From Vicinamibacterales bacterium (GTDB lineage: Bacteria; Acidobacteriota; Vicinamibacteria; Vicinamibacterales; UBA8438): a stretch of 64,000 nt of DNA. Where the stretch lies: positions 33,807-97,806 of the forward strand of contig CATQHX010000005.1 of assembly GCA_958296065.1 (NCBI GenBank). The letters are read 5' to 3'. Within the stretch, counting starts at the first letter, position 1, and every line of letters starts with the position of its first letter. Below, piece by piece: positions 53,820-60,494 of this stretch. The notes under the pieces were generated by a model. That model saw only the letters and a list, made by a program, of their open reading frames with translations. It was not told the origin of the DNA and made no database searches. Both the position numbers and the translations under genes were made by a program.

Positions 53820-54911
53820 ATGCCATCGCTCGCCGACACGCTTGACGTCATGCGGCCTGTCTTGCCGCCGGCTCTCGTCTCCGCGGCCGCGTTCGAACGG
53901 ACGCGCACGGCGGTCCAACATCTGCCACCCGAAATTACGGACGGCATCCACTTCGAGTGCCGGCTCGACGAGCGGTCGACTCGTGTCGATCTGGTCATCA
54001 TCGTCCGCAGCCGGGGCGGGAGGCTGCTGGCCTCCTCCGCAGCCCAGGCGCTCCGCGGCGTCCCGCCCGAGGCTGGCGGATGGCGCAGGCTCGCCGCGTT
54101 CTGCCGGCGCTGGACGGCATCAGGTTCCCGTCTGCACGAGCTGATCGATCACATCTGGCTCGAATACGACATCGAGGCGTCAGACGACGAGGGCGGTCGC
54201 CCGGCGCCCGGAGTGTTCTGCCACTTGCGCCGTCCGCAGCGAACGGCGCACACGGCCGGGGAACTGTGCCGCCGAACGCTGGCAGTAGTCGAAGCCCTCA
54301 CGGGACATCCGGCTTCCCGCATCGTTCGCGAGTGCCTGTCCGTGAGCATGACCCGACTGCCGCGGGACGCCGCGGTTCCCTACCTCGGATTCATGCTCGG
54401 TCGTCGGTTGCCCACGATCCGTGTCTGCATCGCGAAGCTCCCGCTGGCCGACGCCGAGACCTACCTCGCGGCAACGGCTGCCGTCGGCGGCCGCTCCATG
54501 GCCCGAATCGCCAGTCAGGCCGCACTTCCCGACGGAGCCGGCGGACCGTGGTACGTCCCGATGCTGCATCTCGACATCCACGATAACCGGGGATTCCTGC
54601 GTCGAATCGGAATGGAAAGACCGTTTCCGCAACTGTGTCAACTCGCGGGTGAGACCGGCGCGGCGGAGCGCAACCTCCTCGAGGCACTGACGATGCAAGA
54701 TCTCTGCGCGCGCAGCAAGCGCGATGCCCTGCTGACCTGGCCCGGCCGCTCGGTGGCGATGATGCGGCACGAGCTCGGGTGGAGCATGGTCGAGCGCCGG
54801 ATCAACCACGTGAAGTTCGTCCATGAACCCGGTGTCGGAACGGAGACGAAGGGGTATCTCTTCGCGAGACACTACCGTCGCGGGAACAGACGCCAGGAGT
54901 CGGCGCCGTAG
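53820..54911 (+). CDS. unrecognised 363-aa enzyme candidate of the RiPP operon
   Basis: It starts 6 bases after the lanM stop, so it is co-translated. There is no signal peptide or membrane helix. It alternates short strands and helices: GIHFECRLDERSTRVDLVII, LIDHIWLEYDIEA, PGVFCHLRRP, VPYLGFMLGRRLPTIRVCIA, MLHLDIHDNRGFLRRIGMER, MQDLCARSKRDALLTWPG, RRINHVKFVHEPG, TKGYLFARHY. I recall similar uncharacterised proteins beside LanM genes but cannot name a family. Its place between lanM and an isopentenyl-diphosphate isomerase makes a prenyltransferase (for example of the beta/alpha ABBA type used in cyanobactins) a reasonable guess; I see no diagnostic prenyltransferase motif. It could also be a leader-binding or immunity protein. 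Confidence 0.6.
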   Translation: MPSLADTLDVMRPVLPPALVSAAAFERTRTAVQHLPPEITDGIHFECRLDERSTRVDLVIIVRSRGGRLLASSAAQALRGVPPEAGGWRRLAAFCRRWTASGSRLHELIDHIWLEYDIEASDDEGGRPAPGVFCHLRRPQRTAHTAGELCRRTLAVVEALTGHPASRIVRECLSVSMTRLPRDAAVPYLGFMLGRRLPTIRVCIAKLPLADAETYLAATAAVGGRSMARIASQAALPDGAGGPWYVPMLHLDIHDNRGFLRRIGMERPFPQLCQLAGETGAAERNLLEALTMQDLCARSKRDALLTWPGRSVAMMRHELGWSMVERRINHVKFVHEPGVGTETKGYLFARHYRRGNRRQESAP

Positions 54912-54997
54912 AAACGGCGCGGACTCCCGGGCAGGACCTGACCGGGCGGCAGTCGGAGCCGCGCTCGACGATTGCCGGGCCAGACGGAGCCACAGAC

Positions 54998-55561
54998 ATG
55001 CCTGACGTCACACTGCAAGAGACGATGCTGATCACCGTCGACGAGCACGGCCGCCAGACCGGTACGGTGGAGAAGATAGCGGCGCACCGGAACGGCGTGC
55101 TGCATCGTGCGTTCTCCATCTTCGTCTTCGACGAAACCGACCGTCTGCTGCTGCAGCGACGAGCGCGCGGCAAGTACCACTCCAGCGGTCTGTGGTCCAA
55201 CACATGCTGCAGTCACCCGCGCGTCGGAGAGACACTCCTCGACGCTGCCCATCGGCGGTTGCAGGAGGAGATGGGCTTGGATTGCCCTCTCGATCCGGTG
55301 TTCGGCTTCGTGTACCGGGCGGCACTGGATGGCGGCCTCGTGGAACACGAGTACGACCACGTGCTCGCCGGACGCTTCCACGGAACACCCGCCCCCGACC
55401 CGCAAGAGGTGGACGACTGGCAGTGGGAAAGCCTGCCGGTTGTCCGATCCCGACTCGCGGAGAATCCGAGCGCATTCACGGCGTGGTTCGAACAAGCCCT
55501 CGACGGGCTTCTGGAGCGCGGTCTGCCGACCGCGGTACGAAGCAACCAACACACCAGGTGA
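54998..55561 (+). CDS. idi: isopentenyl-diphosphate delta-isomerase, type I
   Basis: A 187-aa Nudix-fold protein that interconverts IPP and DMAPP in the cytosol. The active-site cysteine lies in SGLWSNTCCSHPRVGE (Cys71), equivalent to the TNSVCGHP motif of E. coli Idi. The metal-binding/catalytic glutamates lie in GLVEHEYDHVLAG, and the Nudix-like helix is AAHRRLQEEMGLDCPL. Length matches bacterial Idi. It is separated by 86 bp from the upstream unknown gene and by 11 bp from precursor B, all on one strand, and no other isoprenoid gene is in the window. Placement inside a RiPP operon suggests that it supplies DMAPP for modification of the peptide. Confidence 0.92.
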   Translation: MPDVTLQETMLITVDEHGRQTGTVEKIAAHRNGVLHRAFSIFVFDETDRLLLQRRARGKYHSSGLWSNTCCSHPRVGETLLDAAHRRLQEEMGLDCPLDPVFGFVYRAALDGGLVEHEYDHVLAGRFHGTPAPDPQEVDDWQWESLPVVRSRLAENPSAFTAWFEQALDGLLERGLPTAVRSNQHTR

Positions 55562-55572
55562 GGAGCGACACC

Positions 55573-55755
55573 ATGACGCACAACGAAGAAGTCACGAACG
55601 CCGACAGCCTGCTCGCACCGCGCGGGCAGATCTCCGACGATGACCTCGAAGCGGTCACCGGCGGCCTCGCCCGCCCGCTGGAACAAGACCCGTACAACAT
55701 GCATGGAATCGACCGCGAATCGGATTCCGGACATGAAGACACGAGCAATGGCTAA
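55573..55755 (+). CDS. second Gly-Gly leader peptide without cysteine (precursor B)
   Basis: A 60-aa peptide with GAGGAG about 7 bases before the ATG. The leader (MTHNEEVTNADSLLAPRGQI, SDDDLEAVTGG) ends in the SDDDLEAVTGG motif typical of class II lanthipeptide leaders, with the double glycine at residues 30-31. The 29-residue remainder (starting LARPLEQDPYNMHG, ending HEDTSNG) contains three Ser and one Thr but no Cys, so no lanthionine can form within it; one Tyr is present. It may be a substrate for dehydration or other modification only, a partner peptide of a two-component product, or a regulator. Its stop overlaps the start of the next gene by 8 bases. Confidence 0.7.
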   Translation: MTHNEEVTNADSLLAPRGQISDDDLEAVTGGLARPLEQDPYNMHGIDRESDSGHEDTSNG

Positions 55756-56422
55756 CGGCGAATCGAACGCCGGAACCGGAACGCGCGGGGTCGAACCACC
55801 GACCTCGCGCTCCACGGTCGCCCTCGAATGGGGGCTCGGCGGGTTGCTCGCCGCCCCCTTCGCCGTCCTGCCGCACGAGTTGGGGCACTACGTCGTGCTG
55901 CTGATGCTCGGCGTGCCCGATCTGGCTCTGCACTATTCCACCGTCACGTGGGACCTGCAGGAGTTCTGGGAGGCTGTACAGCGTGCGGACCTCGGCGCAG
56001 CCGCCTCCGTCGCCCCGATCTGGGGCATTGTGATCTCCGACGCCGTCGGGCCATTGATCACTTATGCGATCGTCGCCGTCTGTTGCTACGGTTGCGCCCG
56101 GTGGCGCCCACACCCGGGCCTCGTCGCCGTCGCCTTACTGGCCCAGGCCCGGATAGCGATCGGCGTCATTCACATGGTGCGCGAGATGTTCGACATGTCC
56201 CGACCGACGAACTACGACGAACTGCGCGTCTCCATTCTGACCGGCATTCCCGTCGAGGTGTTCGTGACGTTCGGCCTTGTCGTGCTGCTGGCCTCCGGCA
56301 CCTGGCTGCTGCGGTACTTCCCTGCCGGCGCGCGCCTCGTGGCAGTGATCTCGATGATCGGCGGGATGGGAGTCAGCATGTTGCTGTACGCCCGGGTGTT
56401 CGGCCCCTGGCTGCTGCCTTGA
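55748..56422 (+). CDS. M50-like HExxH membrane protein
   Basis: A 224-aa polytopic membrane protein. The ATG at 55748 overlaps the end of precursor B by 8 bases; ATG 55733 is an in-frame alternative. The first membrane segment carries HELGH (His43, Glu44, His47 in FAVLPHELGHYVVLLML), and a later segment has DAVGPLITYAIVAV, resembling the third zinc-ligand region of site-2/M50 intramembrane peptidases. About five to six helices are predicted (VALLAQARIAIGVIHMV, VFVTFGLVVLLASGTWLL, LVAVISMIGGMGVSMLL). As last gene of the RiPP operon it may trim the peptide, cleave a regulator or give immunity. Identification as a metalloprotein is good; function is inferred from position. Confidence 0.7.
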   Translation: MANGESNAGTGTRGVEPPTSRSTVALEWGLGGLLAAPFAVLPHELGHYVVLLMLGVPDLALHYSTVTWDLQEFWEAVQRADLGAAASVAPIWGIVISDAVGPLITYAIVAVCCYGCARWRPHPGLVAVALLAQARIAIGVIHMVREMFDMSRPTNYDELRVSILTGIPVEVFVTFGLVVLLASGTWLLRYFPAGARLVAVISMIGGMGVSMLLYARVFGPWLLP

Positions 56423-56550
56423 TGGCGAAGAAACGCCGCTCCCGTTTCATCCTTGCGGCACCCACCTGAGGCGGGTCGGTTTCTGGCTGCTGCCTTGATG
56501 GCGAAGGAAACGCCGCTCCCGCTTCATCCTGCGGCACCCACCTGAGGCGG
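56407..56550 (+). repeat. tandem duplication at the end of the RiPP operon
   Basis: Two 68-base copies (56407-56474 and 56483-56550) start with CTGGCTGCTGCCTTGATGGC and end with CACCTGAGGCGG, with 8 bases between them. They differ by compensating one-base indels (GAAGAAACG/GAAGGAAACG; CATCCTTGCGG/CATCCTGCGG) and a few substitutions. The first copy contains the last codons and stop of the membrane-protein gene and a short stem GAAACG/CGTTTC. No protein function is evident in the second copy. Confidence 0.85.
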
Positions 56551-56604
56551 AGTGGCAGAATTGACACACGACGTCGCCTGCCGTCTCCGCCCGTCCCCCA
56601 AGCG

Positions 56605-57555
56605 TTACTGCGCCGCCGCGTCGAGAGCGAGCGCCAGGTCGGTAACGATGCGGGCGGCGCGCGTGAGGGCGGCAGGCTCCAGCTTGTCCTCCGTGTCACG
56701 ATCGGTGTGGATGATCTGCAGGATGGGGGGCGCGAGCGCGCCGCGCAGTGAATCGCTCAGCCCGCCGTTGAGAAACAGCCAGAGGCGATGGGCTTCGTCG
56801 GCCGGCAGCATGGCGAGGGACACGGCCGGAATGCCGGCCCGCTCGAAGCTGCGATCGTCGCTCGGCGGCATGCGGGGAGTGCCCACGCACGCCACGGCAT
56901 GCCGGGCGCAGACGCGGTGCACGTGGCCCGACACGGGGTGCTCGGTCTCGAGGTCGCCGGGACCGTACAGCAACGTGTCTCCGTACCCGACGATATCGAC
57001 GTTGACCATGACCGCTCCGGGAGCCGGATCGAGCGCCTCCACGTACGCGCGCGAGCCCAGCAGCCCGAGCTCTTCCATGTCGAAGAAGACGACGTGGATC
57101 GTCCCCTGCAAGGCCGCGTCCCGGAGGGCCTCCGCCACGCGCAACAGCACGAGCACCCCGGCCCCGTTGTCGACCAGACCGTGGCTCAGAGCGCCGTCGT
57201 CCAGACGATCGGCATCGAAGTGTCCACCGACGACAACCCGCGGAGAACCGGCACCGAAACTGACCACCACGTTCTGGCCGTCGGACCGTCCCTCGTCCGC
57301 ACCACCTCCCGGAAAGGTCTGCAGCGCGTAGGGCAACTCCCGTCGTCGCAGCTCCTCCTCGAGCACGGCAAGCCGCAGATCGTTCGACGGCTGCACGAAT
57401 CGCCGCGCGACAGCGATCATGTCGTCCGTGAACGGCGCCGGCATCGAGGTCCGTCCTGTGGGCACCGGTTCCTGCTCGGGGCCTGCGCCGCAGCCCGAAA
57501 CAAGGAGGGAGAGGGGCAGGACGAGGCGAGCGAGCGCGACACGGCGGGCAATCAT
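56605..57555 (-). CDS. M28-family metallopeptidase lipoprotein
   Basis: A 316-aa exported zinc aminopeptidase-like protein. The start MIARRVALARLVLPLSLLVS has GGAGA a few bases upstream, and a lipobox (LLVSGC) follows, so it is probably lipid-anchored. The frame is open to 57966 through the minisatellite, which is not coding. Zinc ligands: VVVGGHFDADRLDD, HGLVDNGAGVLVLLRVAEAL, VVFFDMEELGLLGSRAY, VMVNVDIVGYGD, ILQIIHTDRDTEDKLE, which gives the His, Asp, Glu-Glu, Asp, His set of M28 peptidases. It converges on the RiPP operon but there is no evidence that it belongs to it. Confidence 0.87.
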   Translation of the reverse strand: MIARRVALARLVLPLSLLVSGCGAGPEQEPVPTGRTSMPAPFTDDMIAVARRFVQPSNDLRLAVLEEELRRRELPYALQTFPGGGADEGRSDGQNVVVSFGAGSPRVVVGGHFDADRLDDGALSHGLVDNGAGVLVLLRVAEALRDAALQGTIHVVFFDMEELGLLGSRAYVEALDPAPGAVMVNVDIVGYGDTLLYGPGDLETEHPVSGHVHRVCARHAVACVGTPRMPPSDDRSFERAGIPAVSLAMLPADEAHRLWLFLNGGLSDSLRGALAPPILQIIHTDRDTEDKLEPAALTRAARIVTDLALALDAAAQ

Positions 57556-57727
57556 GCTTCTCTCCATTCTGCGACACCGGACAAGGGCTGCAACCGCCAC
57601 ACGTATAGCGACGGTTGCACATGAGGGCACCGGCTGCGGCCAGGCTGAAGCAACAGCCATGCCGACACCCGGGCGGCGTTTCGCCATCCCCTGCAATCGC
57701 GCGCAGGCTGCGGAAACGCGGCCGGGG

Positions 57728-57852
57728 ATGCCCTCGAACCGGCCGGAGATGCCTCCGAACCGGCCGGGGGTGCCTCCGAACCGACCGGGGGTGCCTCCGA
57801 ACCGGCCGGAGATGCCTCCGAACCGGCCGGAGATGCCTCGAACCGGCCGGGA
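57728..57852. repeat. 21-bp minisatellite, six copies
   Basis: Six head-to-tail copies of a 21-base unit (the last is 20 bases), at 57728, 57749, 57770, 57791, 57812 and 57833. On the plus strand each unit can be read as Met/Val-Pro-Pro-Asn-Arg-Pro-Glu/Gly. Units vary at two or three positions (ATG/GTG, GAG/GGG, CGG/CGA). The block lies between the M28 gene and the tRNA genes; the 350 bases 57556-57906 contain no supported gene. Spacer-free, so it is not a CRISPR array. Confidence 0.9.
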
Positions 57853-57906
57853 ACGCCCCCGGAACCGGCAACCGTGGTTGTCATCGGAAAATGCGAACGG
57901 GAAAGC

Positions 57907-57980
<74 letters not shown>

Positions 57981-58019
57981 GTCAGGACGGCAGCGCGGGG
58001 GACTCGGAAAGACAGAAAG

Positions 58020-58094
58020 TGGAGCGGGAAACGGGATTCGAACCCGCGACTTCGACCATGGCAAGGTCGCACTCTACCACTGAGTTATTCCCGC
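58020..58094 (-). tRNA. tRNA-Gly (GCC)
   Basis: The minus strand begins GCGGGAA, which pairs with TTCCCGC at the 3' end. The D arm contains CTCAGTGGTAGAG, the anticodon loop is CTTGCCA with anticodon GCC, and the T arm contains GGGTTCGAATCCC. Discriminator T and encoded CCA are present. It lies 39 bases upstream of tRNA-Cys, probably in one transcript. Confidence 0.96.
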
Positions 58095-58169
58095 TCGCCC
58101 CGGACGCCAAATTAAGGTACCACAGGGCGCGACGTCTCTTCAAGACCAGCCGTCTCGAGACCAGCCGTC

Positions 58170-58547
58170 TCAGGACCAGCCGGCCCCGAACGCGTTGCGA
58201 ATCAGCGTGACGTCCGGTGCGTCGCCGTCATCCGCCTGCACGGCCACGACGTCGAAACGGCACGGACGCGCTGCCCACCCGACGCGCGCCATATAACGTT
58301 GTGCCATCGCGATCACCTGCCGCTGCTTGCGCGGCGTCACCGCCCCGAGCGCGCCGCCGAAACCACGGGAGGAGCGCGCCTTGACCTCGACGAATACCAA
58401 CACGTCGCCGTCCCGCGCGACGATGTCGATTTCTCCATGGCGGGTCCTGAACCGGCGCGCGAGAATCGCGTACCCGCGGCGGCGCAACTCGCGGCAAGCC
58501 AGATCCTCACCCTGTCTTCCAAGACGTTCCTGATGCGGAGTCGGCAT
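58170..58547 (-). CDS. yraN: YraN/UPF0102-family protein
   Basis: A 125-aa protein matching the UPF0102 family of PD-(D/E)XK-like fold: RLGRQGEDLACRELRRRGYA, ILARRFRTRHGEIDIVARDG, DVLVFVEVKARSSRGFG, AVTPRKQRQVIAMAQRYMA, CRFDVVAVQ. The acidic residues in GEIDIV and the FVEVKAR motif correspond to the nuclease-like core. Biochemical activity is not established. It is 45 bp downstream of cysS on the same strand; length is typical. Confidence 0.93.
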   Translation of the reverse strand: MPTPHQERLGRQGEDLACRELRRRGYAILARRFRTRHGEIDIVARDGDVLVFVEVKARSSRGFGGALGAVTPRKQRQVIAMAQRYMARVGWAARPCRFDVVAVQADDGDAPDVTLIRNAFGAGWS

Positions 58548-58592
58548 GATGCCCGGAAGCCTTGCAAACTGCCGGCCACCGGAGCGGCCGAG

Positions 58593-60008
58593 CTACTTCC
58601 GCTTCCAGCGCGTACCGGCCGGCGTGTCCTCGAGCACGATTCCGCGGGCGTCGAGCTCACCGCGGATACGGTCCGCGGCGGCGAAATCCCGCTGCCGCCG
58701 CGCCGAGCGGCGCTCCTCGATCAGCCGTTCGATCTCCGCAACGTCAACCGGCGGCGCAGACTCCTCGCGGCGCCGGAGGGCAATGACCCCGAGCACGTCG
58801 TCGAAGCGGTCGAACGCTTCCCGAACCGTCCAAACGTCCTCCGATCCGAGCTCACCGGCGTCGATGGCGGTATTGACGTCGCGCACCAGTTCGAACATCA
58901 CGCCAATGGCCCCAGGGGTGTTGAGGTCGTCGGCGATTCGCGCCCGAAACGCATCCAGCGCCGCCTGCACCCGCTCGGCGATCAAGTCCCGGGCACCCGG
59001 GGCGGTCACTGCATCCAGCCGGGCCAGACAGTCCATCAGGCGCCGCAACGCCTCCTCGGCCTGCGCCAGACTGTCCCAGCCGAAGCGGAGCTGCTTCCGG
59101 TAGTGGGTCGACAGCAACACGTAACGCAGCGCGGACGCCCGGTAGCCCTGGTCGAGGACGTCGCGCACGTTCAGCACGTTGCCGAGCGACTTCGACATCT
59201 TCACGTCCCTGCCCAGCAGCAGGTGCTCGACGTGCACCCAGAAGCGGGCGAACTGCTCCCCTGTCGATCCTTCCGACTGCGCGATCTCGTTCTCGTGGTG
59301 GGGAAAGATCAGGTCGACGCCGCCGGCGTGGATGTCGATGGGTGATCCGTCGAGGAGCCGCAGCGCCATCGCCGAGCACTCGATGTGCCAACCGGGCCGG
59401 CCGGGACCGACACCGTAGTCCCATGCCGGCTCGTCCGGTTCCGTCGCCTTCCACAGCACGAAGTCCCGCGCCGCGTCCTTGACGTACTCGTCGCTGTCGA
59501 TCCGCGCGCCATCCTGCATGCCGGCATGATCGAGCCGCGCCAGCTTGCCGTAGTCGGCCAGGCTGGCAATCCGGAAATAGACAGACCCGTCGCTGCGATA
59601 GGCGTGCCCGCGGCCCTCGAGCGCCTGGATGGTCTCGACCATCGCGCGCAGGTTCGCCTCGTCGGTCGCCCGGGGCGTTTCCTCCGCCGGCTCGATGCCG
59701 AGCGCCTCCGCGTCCTCGCGGAACGCGGCAATGTAGCGGTCGGTGTACTCGCGCAGCGGGACGCCGGCCTTGCGCGCTCCGGCGATCGTCTTGTCGTCTA
59801 CGTCGGTGAAGTTGACGACCTGCCGCATGCGGTGACCGCCCACGTGCCGCAACGCCCGGCGCAGCACGTCCAGGCACACGAAGGTGCGGAAGTTTCCGAT
59901 GTGCCCGCGGGCATAAACGGTCAGTCCGCAGGCGTACATCCGCACCGTATCGTCGCGAAGCGGAGCGAAGTCCTCAATCCTCCGGGTCAGTGTGTTGTAG
60001 AGACGCAT
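58593..60008 (-). CDS. cysS: cysteinyl-tRNA synthetase
   Basis: A 471-aa class I aminoacyl-tRNA synthetase. The start MRLYNTLTRRIEDFAPL at 60008 is the conserved N-terminus; the frame is open to 60083. The HIGH-type motif is in YARGHIGNFRTFVCLDVLRR; the KMSKS motif is in GRDVKMSKSLGN. Zinc ligands are in MYACGLTVY, WHIECSAMA and HAGGVDLIFPHHENE. The C-terminal DALR-type helical region and LIEERRSARRQRDFAAADRI are also typical. It attaches cysteine to tRNA-Cys, which is encoded about 0.6 kb downstream on the same strand, with yraN and tRNA-Gly in between. Confidence 0.96.
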   Translation of the reverse strand: MRLYNTLTRRIEDFAPLRDDTVRMYACGLTVYARGHIGNFRTFVCLDVLRRALRHVGGHRMRQVVNFTDVDDKTIAGARKAGVPLREYTDRYIAAFREDAEALGIEPAEETPRATDEANLRAMVETIQALEGRGHAYRSDGSVYFRIASLADYGKLARLDHAGMQDGARIDSDEYVKDAARDFVLWKATEPDEPAWDYGVGPGRPGWHIECSAMALRLLDGSPIDIHAGGVDLIFPHHENEIAQSEGSTGEQFARFWVHVEHLLLGRDVKMSKSLGNVLNVRDVLDQGYRASALRYVLLSTHYRKQLRFGWDSLAQAEEALRRLMDCLARLDAVTAPGARDLIAERVQAALDAFRARIADDLNTPGAIGVMFELVRDVNTAIDAGELGSEDVWTVREAFDRFDDVLGVIALRRREESAPPVDVAEIERLIEERRSARRQRDFAAADRIRGELDARGIVLEDTPAGTRWKRK

Positions 60009-60043
60009 GGGATCGCGCGTAGTCGGCGACGGGAACGGCCCCG

Positions 60044-60490
60044 TCAGGTGGTGGTCGGCAGCGGCGCAACGAGCGTACAGCACTCGGCACCGTCCACGTG
60101 CCCGAACTCGACGCGGTGCGTAAGGCGCCGCAGTCTCGCAAGGGGCGCGTCGCGGCCTCCGTCGCTCAGGATCCGCTCGATGGCCGGCTCGGGCGCCGTT
60201 GCCCGCGCACCCGGGTCGGCAAAGTACCGCACGCGGGTCGTCAGGAACCCGGCACCGGTGCTGAAGGTTATCATCACGCTCGAATAGACGGAACCTTCCG
60301 TGTGGTCGAGCACCCCGCTCGTGGCCAGCGTGACCGCCCGCGTCACCGCATCGCCCTCCTCATAGCCCAGCCAGGCGGTCAGACGTGGCACGACGCAGTC
60401 CCGCAGCGTCCGAAACCGCGCATCGCACGGAAGCGTCACCTCGAACCGAACGGCTCCCGGATCCGCTCCCGCATCGTCAGACACCCGCAT
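60044..60490 (-). CDS. uncharacterised small protein between ribF and cysS
   Basis: A 148-aa protein (start MRVSDDAGADPG). It lies 4 bases after ribF and 35 bases before cysS, so it is in the same operon. The segment FEVTLPCDARFRTLRDCVVP, RLTAWLGYEEGDAVTRAVTL, ATSGVLD recalls the start of RsbW-like HATPase anti-sigma factors (a strand, then helix, then a long helix), but the conserved asparagine of the N-box is replaced (ATSG), so ATP binding is unlikely. The C-terminal half (VMITFSTGAGFLTTRVRYFA) forms strands. I do not assign a function. Confidence 0.6.
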   Translation of the reverse strand: MRVSDDAGADPGAVRFEVTLPCDARFRTLRDCVVPRLTAWLGYEEGDAVTRAVTLATSGVLDHTEGSVYSSVMITFSTGAGFLTTRVRYFADPGARATAPEPAIERILSDGGRDAPLARLRRLTHRVEFGHVDGAECCTLVAPLPTTT

Positions 60491-60494
60491 AACA

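Noticed and set aside
53820..54911. Annotating the 363-aa protein as a prenyltransferase
   Set aside because: The only support is the neighbouring idi gene; no diagnostic motif is visible, so it is kept as unknown with the idea stated as a hypothesis.
56423..56480. GAAACG/CGTTTC stem in the tandem repeat as a terminator
   Set aside because: The stem is only 6 bp with no following T-run, and the second copy has a mismatch.
57728..57852. Possible CRISPR array
   Set aside because: The 21-base units are directly adjacent with no spacers, and no cas genes are present.
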